From CBDAUN01 sp965214875 (GTDB lineage: Bacteria; Pseudomonadota; Gammaproteobacteria; Arenicellales; JAJDZL01), in assembly GCA_965214875.1 (NCBI GenBank), contig OZ243980.1, forward strand, positions 2,294,001 to 2,358,000: a DNA stretch of 64,000 bases, written 5' to 3'. The translations under genes and the position numbers were made by a program. A model generated the notes under the pieces. That model saw only the letters and a list, made by a program, of their open reading frames with translations. It made no database searches and was not told the DNA's origin. Of the stretch, positions 1-8,964 are shown piece after piece (position 1 is the stretch's first letter; every line of letters begins with the position of its first letter).

Positions 1-107
1 TTTTTTCATGTTTCTAATTTCGTTCTATTTCATTCGATCAGCCTCAGTACTTCGGTCGACAATCCTGAATCCGGATACTCCTCAATAGAGGGAATCTCGC
101 AACTCTG

Positions 108-1004
108 ATGCTGTTCGATCTGTTTCGCGAAGAGCTGGCAAGCGCCAGAGCTCATAGGCTACGCCTGAATTATCTGCTTCAGGTATCCACTTCGGGCGAA
201 CGGGCAGTTCTTGCTGCTGCCGCACTTGCAATTTTGTGCTTTGTCGCATGGACATTTTTCGGCAGCCTGGAACGAAGCGTTACAATCAAAGCGCATCTCA
301 TTGATCACAGCGACCGTCACGAAGCGGTAACGCGCGAACCAGGGCGACTTGTCGAGCATCTCGTCAAAGTCGGCGATCAAGTTGTCGCTGGTCAGGCGAT
401 CGCGCGGCAGACAGTTCCTGAACTCGATCGCAAGATCATGCTGCTGCGCAAAAGGGAATCCGAATTATCCGCTCTGGCAGAAACCGGCCAAGACAACGGC
501 TCAATACAGCCTCTGCTTGATTTGATTCGCATCGAGCTATTGCAGACTGAAACACTCAAGTCGGCACGCTCCGTCATCATTGTTCCCGCCGATGGTCGCA
601 TAGCCGCGCTGATTCAAAACCCTGGCACATACCTTCAAGCTGCCGAACCTGTTGCTCAAATCCTTTCTGATCGCCCCGAATCAAGCCAAGTGCTCTACTT
701 TGCTTCTGAAACCGCATTCGAGCACATCCATCTCGCCGCCCCAGCGGAAATCGAATGCGAAGATAGTGACGGGAACTTGTTGCGCACTACCGGCGAAGTG
801 GTGTCAGCTGAACCGATGCGGTTGCGGCCGCATATGGCCACGCACAGCGGCCCGGCAAGGTCTCGGTCCCTTGTGGCGGTGCAATTCGACGAATTGTCGA
901 AAGATCTCAAGCCCGGGACCACTGAGCCAGATCTAAGCTGCCGCCTTGATATTGTCCATGGCAAAAGTACGCCCGCGAGTTTTTTCAACTACATGCGCTC
1001 GTAA
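108..1004 (+). CDS. NHLM-type bacteriocin export membrane fusion protein (HlyD-like)
   Basis: A 298-residue periplasmic adaptor that should bridge inner-membrane ABC exporters to the outer membrane. Residues about 33-52 form one transmembrane helix after a basic cytoplasmic N-terminus. The EPGRLVEHLVKVGDQVVAGQ stretch (about 77-96) is a biotinyl-lipoyl-like half, followed by a short helical hairpin and a second lipoyl half near PADGRIAALIQNPG. The hairpin is much shorter than in classical HlyD, as is usual for the NHLM bacteriocin secretion protein family. It is followed within 60 bases by two ABC transporter genes on the same strand, which supports the assignment. The family call rests mainly on this three-gene context. 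Only 107 bases precede it, so its promoter and any precursor gene may lie outside the window. Confidence 0.8.
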   Translation: MLFDLFREELASARAHRLRLNYLLQVSTSGERAVLAAAALAILCFVAWTFFGSLERSVTIKAHLIDHSDRHEAVTREPGRLVEHLVKVGDQVVAGQAIARQTVPELDRKIMLLRKRESELSALAETGQDNGSIQPLLDLIRIELLQTETLKSARSVIIVPADGRIAALIQNPGTYLQAAEPVAQILSDRPESSQVLYFASETAFEHIHLAAPAEIECEDSDGNLLRTTGEVVSAEPMRLRPHMATHSGPARSRSLVAVQFDELSKDLKPGTTEPDLSCRLDIVHGKSTPASFFNYMRS

Positions 1005-1058
1005 GCATGGCGTACCGCTCACGAAGGTGTGCGTCACGCCGCACGGCTAGCCCAATCG

Positions 1059-3218
1059 ATGAAAAGACCTGAAAAGACACCGCTGGCGCTTCAATCGCAT
1101 GCGTCAGAGTGCGGTGCGGCCTGTCTTGGCACCATCCTAGCCTACTACGGCAAATGGGTCCCCCTTCACAAGTTGCGCGAGCTATGCGAAGTCAGCCGCG
1201 ACGGCTCAAGCGCCGCCAGCTTGAAGCGAGCGGCAGAGAAATTCGGACTTAAGTGCAACGGCCGCTCCATCCAGACCAGGCACCTCGCCGAGATGCCGAT
1301 GCCGATGATACTGTATTGGGAGTTCAATCACTTCGTGGTTCTAGAAGGCGTTGCCAATGGACGATACTATATCAACGACCCTGCCTGCGGCCACCGAATA
1401 CTCACTGCGGATGAATTTACCGCCGGGTTTACAGAGATCGTCCTGGTTTTCGAAAAAGGGACAGACTTCGCCCCCGGCAACGAAAAGCGGAGAATATTCG
1501 ATCACGTGCCGGAGTGGTTTCGAGGGACATCTGCTTCGTTGTGCCTAATTGCGCTATGCGGGCTACTACTAGCAGTTCTTGGCTTGGCGATTCCAGCTGC
1601 AGTGTCGATTTTTATAGATCAAACCTTTGCTGCTGGCGCACAGTGGAGCAGTGCATCAATCGCTATTGCAGGTGCGGCCGCCACCGCTTTAGCCTATCTG
1701 CTCGCCTTATTGAAATATCGGTGGCTAAAACGCCTGTCGATACGGCTAGCGGTAATTGTCAGCGATCAATGCGTGTCGCAACTTCTTAGAAAGCCGACAG
1801 AGTTCTTTAATCATCGGCTGGTCGGCGACTTGGTATTCCGCTTGCTCTCAACAGACAAAATCGCAGACAACCTGACGCAGAAGCTAGTTGAATTTCTAAT
1901 CACTATGACTACCCGCTTGATCTATCTGATAGTCATGCTGGCATTTGCTCCTTTGCTAGGACTGATAGTGCTTAGCTTGGCTTTGCTCAACGCCGCGGTT
2001 GCCTATGCAACAGCGCGCAAGGGGTTTGACCTAGGGTTGGTTTGGCGACGCGAGCAGGGACTTGCGACCGGTGTTGGCACATTGATGCTCAACCAGGCGG
2101 AGGTGATGCGGATGACCGGGGTGGGAGAAAGTTTCCTGACGCGCTTAAGCGGCTACAAGGCGCGAGAGCTATTTGCTCGCCAGCAACATCTGGAGAATCA
2201 GAAGATTCATTTGTCCCTCGAAAACATCTTCACGATTCTATGCAACGCAATCGTGCTGATTTTCGGCGCCTATGCCGTCATCAATGGCGACCTGACCCTC
2301 GGCGCAATGGTCGGGTTCTACATTGTAGCATCATTGTTCATGCAGCCTGTAGCCAACTTGGCCGTGATTCACGGCATTCGCTACGCAATCGAAGCGGACA
2401 TGCTGCGTTTGCTCGATATTTTGAGCGCATCCGGCAATACTGCTGATGAACCGCAAGATGCTTCAAGCGCGGTATCGACGCTTAACGGACGCCTGAAACT
2501 GACCGGACACGTGCACATCAGCAACATAAGCTTCGGCTATAGCGGGTCGAAGCCGCTTTTGAAAGATTTCAGCTTAACGATCAAGCCCGGGCAACGAGTG
2601 GGCATTGTCGGTCCGAGCGGCTCGGGCAAGTCTACGCTCGCCAGACTGGTTGCTGGGCTTTTCGAACCGTGTTCAGGCGAGATCGCGTTCGACGGATTTT
2701 CCAGAAATACGATTCCAAGCGAGGTTCTGTCGCGCTCGATTTCGGTAGTAGATCAAAAGATCAGCCTGTTCCCAGACACCGTTCGCGACAACATCACGCT
2801 GTGGAATCCATCGGTTCCGGAAGCGACTATTGTCGCTGCCGCTTGCGATGCATGTATTCATGAAGAAATTTTGAATCGGCCGCTTGGCTACAACACTATG
2901 GTCGAGCAAGGCGGTGTAAATTTTAGCGGCGGCCAAAGACAACGGATGGAGATTGCGCGTGCGCTGATTAATAATCCTTCGATACTTATTCTTGATGAGG
3001 CGACCAGTTCGCTTGATGCCAAGACTGAAAATCTGGTTGACGATGCGCTTCGACGGCGCGGCATGACTTGCATAATTATTGCGCACCGGCTCAGTACGGT
3101 ACGCGATTGCGATCAAATCATCGTGCTTGAAAAGGGTGAGGAAGTCCAGCGTGGCACGCATGACGAATTGATGGCGGAGCAAGGCGGGATCTATCGACAG
3201 CTTGTACAGTCCGGTTAG
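1059..3218 (+). CDS. NHLM-type peptidase-containing ABC exporter (C39 peptidase/permease/ATPase)
   Basis: Predicted to cleave a double-glycine-type leader and export the peptide. Counting from the ATG at 1059 (719 residues), the C39 peptidase occupies about 1-130 with catalytic Cys18 (ECGAACLG), His91 (NHFVVLEG) and Asp107 (INDPAC). A membrane domain of about six helices spans roughly 155-430. The ATPase follows with Walker A GPSGSGKST, signature FSGGQRQR, Walker B ILILDEATSSLD and an IIAHRLST switch. A GTG at 1029 lies in frame and could extend the protein by 10 residues, but the ATG gives the start usual for this family. The domain order peptidase-TM-ATPase matches the NHLM export peptidase/permease/ATPase. 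It probably works with the adaptor before it and the ABC protein after it. Confidence 0.88.
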   Translation: MKRPEKTPLALQSHASECGAACLGTILAYYGKWVPLHKLRELCEVSRDGSSAASLKRAAEKFGLKCNGRSIQTRHLAEMPMPMILYWEFNHFVVLEGVANGRYYINDPACGHRILTADEFTAGFTEIVLVFEKGTDFAPGNEKRRIFDHVPEWFRGTSASLCLIALCGLLLAVLGLAIPAAVSIFIDQTFAAGAQWSSASIAIAGAAATALAYLLALLKYRWLKRLSIRLAVIVSDQCVSQLLRKPTEFFNHRLVGDLVFRLLSTDKIADNLTQKLVEFLITMTTRLIYLIVMLAFAPLLGLIVLSLALLNAAVAYATARKGFDLGLVWRREQGLATGVGTLMLNQAEVMRMTGVGESFLTRLSGYKARELFARQQHLENQKIHLSLENIFTILCNAIVLIFGAYAVINGDLTLGAMVGFYIVASLFMQPVANLAVIHGIRYAIEADMLRLLDILSASGNTADEPQDASSAVSTLNGRLKLTGHVHISNISFGYSGSKPLLKDFSLTIKPGQRVGIVGPSGSGKSTLARLVAGLFEPCSGEIAFDGFSRNTIPSEVLSRSISVVDQKISLFPDTVRDNITLWNPSVPEATIVAAACDACIHEEILNRPLGYNTMVEQGGVNFSGGQRQRMEIARALINNPSILILDEATSSLDAKTENLVDDALRRRGMTCIIIAHRLSTVRDCDQIIVLEKGEEVQRGTHDELMAEQGGIYRQLVQSG

Positions 3219-3243
3219 CGCGGTGGAAGCGGAACAAACCTCT

Positions 3244-6138
3244 ATGTCGCTTATCGACTTGGCCGAGTTCGTCAGTGATGAGATTTCGTGCGAATCCAAT
3301 CGTCCCCTGGAATTGGACGACAAGCGGCACTTCTGGTTCGTCAAAGACGGCGCTGTCGACATATTTATTGAAGAGCGCCTTGATGGCGTGGTGCAAGCTC
3401 CGCCGCAGCATTTGCTTCGGGCGCAGGCAGGACGATTATTGCCTTCTGTCGTGCCGAATGAGGGCGCAACGCAGCTGCGTCTAATCGCAAAGGGATTGCC
3501 TGACACGAAACTGATCAGGATACCGGTCGATCTTCTGCAAGATATCGACCGCAATCAGCTTGCCGAACAAATTGACATCTGGATCGAAGGCATCTCGACG
3601 ACCCTATCGCGGTACGATGCCAGCAAGACGCGAGTGGGCCTAACGCTCAGCCCGAAAAACGCGCAAACCATTGCTTCAGGCATAGTCTCGACCAAGCGCG
3701 GCGTATCGTGGTTTTGCGGAATGGACGAACACTCTGCGCTGTACTTGGGCCTAACGCCACCCGCGGACGGCGGGAGCGAAACAGGCGGCATAATGGCCGT
3801 CACGCGCGATACCTGGATATTGCTCACCAATCCCCAGCAATTAGAGATTCGAGGCACTGACGAACTGGCGGAGCAAGGATTGCTTCTCGCCGCTTTAGCG
3901 CATTTTCACGAAGTGGGGCTCTCGCTTGAGCGGATCAACCGGGAATTGGCGACAGTCGATGCGATTAATCTTGAGAGTGATACCCGAAAAAGTCGCGCTA
4001 CCGATGAAGATCTGGCCCGGCGACGCTTGTTCGACTTGTACGAATTGACCGAAGCGAGGCACGGCGACGGAGCCAATCGGAACCTGCTGTCGGCACTAGC
4101 CCGGATTAGTGAGCGGGAGAGCGTTAAGCTCAAGGTTGCGCAACAATGGATCGAGCAAAACGATGCCCAGACACTGGCTGAAATTTTATCTGCAAGCGAC
4201 GTGCATGCTCGTCAGGTCAGCTTCCGCCATCAGCCAAAATGGTGGTTGACAACCTGCGGTTCCTTGCTGGCTTTTCGAAAGGATGGCAGTCGGCCGGTTG
4301 CGCTGATTGAAAACTGGCGTGGTCGGTACGTCATGTTCGACCCTGAAACGCGAGAAACGTCGCCGGTCACGGATAGGATTGCCGAGTCGCTTGAAGATGA
4401 GGCATGGTTAATTCTTCCAACACTAACCGACGACTCGGTTGACTTAAAGCACTTGAGTCGACTCGCATTGCGAGGAATTGGCGCCAAGAGTCTGCACATT
4501 GCATTTATAGGATTTCTGTCAAGTCTGATTGCCCTTGTGCCAGCTGCAATACTGGGGTTTCTTGCAGATCAGGCGATGCCTGCTGGCGAAACAGGAGTCT
4601 TGCCCTGGGTGGGAATGATGCTGATCTTTGCCGCTTTGCTTGCCGGCTTGCTGCGCCTGCTTGAAGGATACGCGCTAATGCGAATCGAAGGGCATGCAGC
4701 CATGCGGGCGGAAATTGCGTTCTGGGACCGGCTGATGCGATTGCCAACAAGATTTCTGCAACGCTTTTCAATCGGCGACCTCGCGTTGAATGGATTGGCA
4801 TTTCAGACTTTTTACGACAGTCTCAATGCTACAGTTTCAAGCGGAATAATCATCTTGATGCATTTGCTGCTATTAATAAGTGTCGCGATTGTCGTCGACT
4901 CCAAGCTCGGCGTTACTGCACTACTCTTAGGATTTGCCGCATTACTAATCACTGTCATGTTCAGCGTTCGTCAGATAAGGCCGATTGAGAAAATTACCGC
5001 ATCGCTGCGGGATTGGACGGGACGGATGTTTGAATCAATCGACGGCATTTCCGTCTTGCGCGTTATGCGAGCCGAAGGATCGGCATTTGCGGTATGGGCG
5101 AAATCCTATCGCAAACAAAAAAACGCCGAGCTTGAACACGGCGAGGCAACCGGACATGCGCAAGCATCTATCGTAGCGATGCCAATTGCTGGCGCGACTG
5201 TGTTGATAGGTGTGACTGCATACGAGCATCCATCGGCGTCAATCGGAGTATTTTTGTTTGTATTTGCCTTTTTGATGGTCTTTTACAGCGAATTGGCAAG
5301 GCTGAGTAGCGCTCTGGAGTCGTTTATGGCGGCCCTGATCTCCCTCAACCCGATTCGCCAGTTTCTCAAGGAGCCGGCGCAGACAAACTCAACAGCAAAC
5401 CCGATAGAACACCTGACGGGGGATATTCATCTGGATCGAGTCAGTTTCCGCTACGATGCAGACGGTCCACTAATCCTTGACAATATATCGATTCGCACCC
5501 ATCCAGGTGAATTCGTCGCAATCGCAGGCGAATCCGGCTCCGGCAAGAGCACCCTGTTCAAGCTAATGCTTGGCATCAACGATCCGATCAGCGGCACCAT
5601 CTATTACGACGGGTGCGACTTGCAGCAAATAAATAAAAGGCAGCTATACCGAAAGATCGGCACAATACCGCAGAATGTGCAACTATTTCCGGACGATATC
5701 TGGGATAACATAACAGCCGACAACATTCATGCTGATGCTGATCAAGTATGGAACGCTGCGCGTCTGGCCAAAGTGGATCAGGATATCTATCCGATGCCAA
5801 TGAGAATGATGACGCACGTCGGAGCAGGAGGAAGCGTGGTTTCCGGAGGCGAAGCTCAGCGAATCATGATTGCCCGCGCCTTGTTGAAAAATTCAAGGAT
5901 TCTGATTCTGGATGAAGCAACGAATTGGCTGGATAATGAAAATCAGGCAGCGATTATGGAAAATATCGCGAACTTGAATGTTACGCGCATTGTGATCGCT
6001 CACAGACTGTCCACACTGCGTCAGGCTGATCGCATCTACATACTTGATTCAGGGCAAATTGCCGAGCAGGGAAGCTACGACGACTTGATGCAAGCGCAAG
6101 GAATATTCTATCGACTAGTTTGCCAGCAATTGGCTTAG
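3244..6138 (+). CDS. NHLM-type second ABC transporter with large N-terminal domain
   Basis: A 964-residue protein from the ATG at 3244. A TTG at 3202 overlapping the previous gene is possible but less likely. The first about 400 residues are soluble and precede about five to six membrane helices (about 415-700). The C-terminal ATPase has Walker A GESGSGKST, signature VSGGEAQR, Walker B ILILDEATNWLD and an IVIAHRLST switch. The N-terminal part takes the place of the degenerate regulatory/peptidase-like region of the NHLM bacteriocin ATP-binding protein. Two different ABC proteins plus an adaptor in tandem is the hallmark of this export system. The two ABC half-transporters may form a heterodimer (inference). 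No precursor or maturase gene follows it. Confidence 0.85.
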   Translation: MSLIDLAEFVSDEISCESNRPLELDDKRHFWFVKDGAVDIFIEERLDGVVQAPPQHLLRAQAGRLLPSVVPNEGATQLRLIAKGLPDTKLIRIPVDLLQDIDRNQLAEQIDIWIEGISTTLSRYDASKTRVGLTLSPKNAQTIASGIVSTKRGVSWFCGMDEHSALYLGLTPPADGGSETGGIMAVTRDTWILLTNPQQLEIRGTDELAEQGLLLAALAHFHEVGLSLERINRELATVDAINLESDTRKSRATDEDLARRRLFDLYELTEARHGDGANRNLLSALARISERESVKLKVAQQWIEQNDAQTLAEILSASDVHARQVSFRHQPKWWLTTCGSLLAFRKDGSRPVALIENWRGRYVMFDPETRETSPVTDRIAESLEDEAWLILPTLTDDSVDLKHLSRLALRGIGAKSLHIAFIGFLSSLIALVPAAILGFLADQAMPAGETGVLPWVGMMLIFAALLAGLLRLLEGYALMRIEGHAAMRAEIAFWDRLMRLPTRFLQRFSIGDLALNGLAFQTFYDSLNATVSSGIIILMHLLLLISVAIVVDSKLGVTALLLGFAALLITVMFSVRQIRPIEKITASLRDWTGRMFESIDGISVLRVMRAEGSAFAVWAKSYRKQKNAELEHGEATGHAQASIVAMPIAGATVLIGVTAYEHPSASIGVFLFVFAFLMVFYSELARLSSALESFMAALISLNPIRQFLKEPAQTNSTANPIEHLTGDIHLDRVSFRYDADGPLILDNISIRTHPGEFVAIAGESGSGKSTLFKLMLGINDPISGTIYYDGCDLQQINKRQLYRKIGTIPQNVQLFPDDIWDNITADNIHADADQVWNAARLAKVDQDIYPMPMRMMTHVGAGGSVVSGGEAQRIMIARALLKNSRILILDEATNWLDNENQAAIMENIANLNVTRIVIAHRLSTLRQADRIYILDSGQIAEQGSYDDLMQAQGIFYRLVCQQLA

Positions 6139-6514
6139 CTTGAAGAAAGAGAACCCGTTTGCATTAATTTTGGAAAACCTAAAACCTTTACCCAGAAATA
6201 CCGCCTTGCCCAGACCTCGGGCATCCTGGTCACTTTTGACCGTGATTGTCCAAGTTGCCGCTCAAAACCGCGGCTGTCGAACATGGCGGAAGCGACAAAC
6301 GCACCATGATCCACGGTCAAGCCTATCCTGATTGATGACCCCGGAGGGCATAATGGCCCGGAATCCGGACCTTCGGCCTCTATGCCCATCCATTGAAACG
6401 GTCAGAAACACCTGAAAAAGGCGGAATTTTGCGAAAACCGGTCGTGTCTCAGTTTGAAAATCATCCCATTTTGCAGGTTGAAATGGGTATAATGTTCAAT
6501 CATTCAACCCGGAG
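6139..6514. other. intergenic stretch without a supported gene
   Basis: About 375 bases between the exporter stop and the next gene. Short open frames on both strands show no family features. An imperfectly spaced inverted repeat (GGGCATA at 6347-6353, TATGCCC at 6381-6387) is present without a following T-run, so I do not call it a terminator. Confidence 0.5.
6488..6493 (+). promoter_or_regulatory. possible -10 element (TATAAT) before the secreted-protein gene
   Basis: A perfect TATAAT lies about 29 bases before the ATG at 6522. I see no convincing -35 hexamer at 16-18 bases. A ribosome-binding GGAG lies at 6511-6514, 7 bases before the ATG. Confidence 0.35.
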
Positions 6515-6521
6515 ATGAAGA

Positions 6522-7212
6522 ATGAGCGTCTTGCATACCCCCCCCCCATAAGTTAGGAAACCTCCTGCTCTTGCTCCTGCTGCTGGCAGGGCTTGCGGTG
6601 CCGGCCGCAGCGCAGACGACCGTCACCAGCAGCGGCCGAGACGGTCCCACGGCTTGCCTGGATCAAACGCAGGTCAATGCTGGGAATCTCCCCATAACGG
6701 CCTTATCCACAACCAGCGTGACTTTCACTAATCCGACTATCACATGGAACCAGTACGTCGGGCGGCTCGGTGATGTGACACCGCCTGCAAAGGCGTTTGT
6801 GTCGTTTGGGGTTTACAACGCCGATACAGATTCATTAATAGGGAGAACATTCGTTACCCTTAGAAGCGGTCAGTCGTTCAGTAGCCGGACCATAAACCGA
6901 AGTGGCTTGGCCGCGAAGACTGTTTATTATTTGGAAGCTACTGTGCAGGCACAAGATGCAGACAGTAATCCAGTCCAGAGTATACCGGATCAGGTGTTTG
7001 CCCGGCGCTGCTTCATGACGGGCGGCACCTACACCATGAATAAAGCCCCTGGAACAACTCATGAAAATAACTTTAACAGCGGGTGCTACTCGATCAGCCC
7101 CCTGACCCGGCAGCATGTCCTCAACTGCTGGTGCGGGCGCAAGACCACCCTGCCCCTGTTCAGCTTGCCCCAGAACAACACCGATTTCCTGAACAGGTGG
7201 GGATGCCGCTAG
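6522..7212 (+). CDS. putative secreted protein, start out of frame across a C10 tract
   Basis: The long frame is open from about 6526 to 7212 but has only a TTG (6571) as a start inside the leader. Joining the ATG at 6522 to it needs nine rather than ten C at 6538-6547. This would give about 229 residues beginning MSVLHTPPHKLGN and then LLLLLLLLAGLAVPAAAQ, a clear signal peptide likely cut near the AAA-Q junction. The mature part is rich in Thr, Ser, Asn and Val, looks beta-sheet-like, and carries six Cys (TACLD, RRCF, SGCY, NCWC, WGCR). I recognise no family. GGAG at 6511-6514 sits at good distance from the ATG. The gene lies in an accessory stretch between the exporter genes and housekeeping genes, and its composition is more GC-rich towards the 3' end. 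Confidence 0.55.
6538..6547 (+). repeat. C10 homopolymer at the 5' end of a secreted-protein gene
   Basis: Ten consecutive C residues lie inside the first codons read from the ATG at 6522. With ten C the frame from that ATG ends at a TAA directly after the tract. With nine C it would run into the signal-peptide frame. The tract is therefore either a slipped-strand phase switch shown in the OFF state or a sequencing indel. Confidence 0.9.
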
Positions 7213-7312
7213 CGGCCATGACAGCCTGACGCGGGCGCGGCGGCATCCGGGCTGTCCCGGTCGTTGCGGACCGCAGGCGCCGCCATCTTCCGGATGCTGG
7301 CGGCGCCTGCGG
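7201..7312 (+). repeat. two GC-rich inverted repeats after the secreted-protein gene
   Basis: GGATGCCGC (7201-7209) pairs with GCGGCATCC (7240-7248). Further on, a perfect 15-base inverted repeat CCGCAGGCGCCGCCA (7271-7285) and its complement (7298-7312) enclose a 12-base loop. Both could form strong hairpins just after the stop at 7212. Neither is followed by a T-run, so transcript stabilisation or factor-dependent termination is as likely as intrinsic termination. Confidence 0.5.
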
Positions 7313-7745
7313 GCGCATTCCTGGATGCGTCGAAACCTCGTCGGCAAAGCCTGCAAGGACATTTTCAAACTGAGACGCTATCCGAAAATCGTCAAATCCG
7401 GAGTAGTGAGAAGCCCCGTGAGCGCACTTCGGGAGGTGGTTGGCATTTGGGCCCACCAGCGAATGCTGGCCATGCGGTTCCTCCGGTCGCCCCCCTCTCC
7501 CGACTCTCATACTTATCTGGTTTTATACTGCCTCCTTCCCTGACCGGCTTTCATGCTTCCAGTCAGGGGACGCTGTCCTGGTAGCAGCGGCAACGCCGGT
7601 GTCAGGGGCCGAAAGCGCAGGATGCTTTGACATGCCTGATTTTCGGACGCGCGTCATGGCGAAAATCCGACGGGGCCGCCCGGGGCGTACCGCGAATGAG
7701 GGTCGCTACACGGATGTTGAAACAATCACGGGGACCGAGACTGGA
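7313..7745. other. stretch without a supported gene
   Basis: Several short open frames overlap here on both strands, with no recognisable domains, no clear ribosome-binding sites and unnatural composition. I see no transposase, tRNA or repeat array. Confidence 0.45.
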
Positions 7746-8036
7746 TCATCTGCAGGAGGATCGCCTGGATGCGCTAGCCATGATACGAAAGGATATCTGG
7801 CACCTTGCCGGTTGCGTCGCCAGCCGGCGGCTATGGAAGCTTGTGATCTCTCTAAGGGCAGAAGGTGTTCCGACCAGCGCCAGAAACGCAAAGCCCGCGG
7901 CTAGCACGGCTATCGTTATCGCGGTCTGGGCGATGCCGAATCCGACTGTCCAACGTTGATTGTCCTTGTCGCGCCTGGCCATCTGTTCGGCCAGCCGGGC
8001 GATATCGGTCTTGCATCCCTGCTTGCGGGTCTCCAT
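7746..8036 (-). CDS. small coiled-coil protein with one membrane helix (possibly truncated)
   Basis: The frame starts at an ATG (METRKQGCKTDIARLAEQMA) and holds a short charged helix. A hydrophobic segment of about 22 residues (FGIAQTAITIAVLAAGFAFLAL) follows, then a basic, low-complexity tail that may be read-through. This plan resembles small membrane-anchored coiled-coil proteins of the DUF1640 kind. Immediately upstream the same frame reads NHELSERIAIME followed by TAG and then the ATG. The original N-terminal coil therefore seems to continue past an in-frame stop, which suggests a shortened or decayed gene. Function unknown. Confidence 0.35.
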   Translation of the reverse strand: METRKQGCKTDIARLAEQMARRDKDNQRWTVGFGIAQTAITIAVLAAGFAFLALVGTPSALREITSFHSRRLATQPARCQISFRIMASASRRSSCR

Positions 8037-8132
8037 TTTCTACTCCATGATGGCAATCCGTTCCGATAATTCATGGTTGGCGAACCTTATGATGCCGCAC
8101 TAGTGAAGGCGTAGAATGCGCAATTCGCGGTG

Positions 8133-8930
8133 CTAATCAAGCTCAAGAACATCTTGCATGTCATACAGCCCTGCCGACTTGCCGCTCAGCCACTTTGCGG
8201 CTCGCATTGCTCCCATGGCGTAATTCATGCGACTGTTCGAGCGGTGCGTTATCTCCACTCGCTCCCCTTCCGAAGCATACATGACCGTATGGTCGCCAAC
8301 AATGTCACCAGCTCGAATCGTCGCAAACCCGATCGACTTTCGATTTCGCGCGCCAGTCTGCCCATGACGCGCAAACACGCCATCGACATCAAGCCTGCGA
8401 CCAAGCTCATGCGCAACAATCTCGCCGAATTTCAATGCGGTGCCCGACGGGGCATCCGCCTTTTTGCTATGATGCGCTTCAATCACCTCAACATCAACCG
8501 AATCGCCAAATGCTCGTGCGGCTTGACGAACTAGATTCATGCAGACATTAACGCCAACACTCATATTTGGCGCATGTACAATCGGAATGGTTTCAGACGC
8601 TTGTTTGATTCGGTCCAGATGCGCGGCTGTAAATCCGGTTGTGCCGATAACCATATGCCTGCCCCTGTCGACGCAATGGCCAATATGGCGAATCGTGGCA
8701 TCGGGCGTGGTGAATTCGATCAATGTGTCAAACTCGCACTCATCAATGGCACCGCTTACCGCAACCTGATTGGGACCAATGCCGGCAATAGATCCAGAGT
8801 CGACACCGATCGCTTCGCTGCCGGCATGCTCCAAAGCAGATCCAAGGACAGCAAAGTCGGTTTGCTCGATCGCCTGGATCAATGTCTTGCCCATACGGCC
8901 TGCGCAGCCTGAAACACAAATCTTTATCAT
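8133..8930 (-). CDS. dapB: 4-hydroxy-tetrahydrodipicolinate reductase
   Basis: Reduces the dihydrodipicolinate precursor with NAD(P)H in the diaminopimelate/lysine pathway in the cytoplasm. The 265 residues match the normal length. The N-terminal nucleotide fold shows GCAGRMG (8-14), GTTGF lies at 96-100, HAPNMSVGVN at 119-128, and the substrate-site motif EAHHSKKADAPSGTA begins at 151 with catalytic His153 and Lys157. It is transcribed divergently from the endonuclease V gene with only 34 bases between them, so the promoters must overlap. No other lysine genes are adjacent. Confidence 0.95.
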   Translation of the reverse strand: MIKICVSGCAGRMGKTLIQAIEQTDFAVLGSALEHAGSEAIGVDSGSIAGIGPNQVAVSGAIDECEFDTLIEFTTPDATIRHIGHCVDRGRHMVIGTTGFTAAHLDRIKQASETIPIVHAPNMSVGVNVCMNLVRQAARAFGDSVDVEVIEAHHSKKADAPSGTALKFGEIVAHELGRRLDVDGVFARHGQTGARNRKSIGFATIRAGDIVGDHTVMYASEGERVEITHRSNSRMNYAMGAMRAAKWLSGKSAGLYDMQDVLELD

Positions 8931-8964
8931 TTTGCTTTTCCTTCCACTTGATTAGATTCTCGCA

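Noticed and set aside
13..28. A 16-base direct repeat shared with 37226-37241 (TCTAATTTCGTTCTAT)
   Set aside because: One exact 16-base match in 64 kb is about what chance allows, and the two places (window edge and rpoB-rpoC spacer) have nothing else in common.
7313..7745. Insertion sequence remnant
   Set aside because: I found no transposase motifs, terminal inverted repeats or target duplications.
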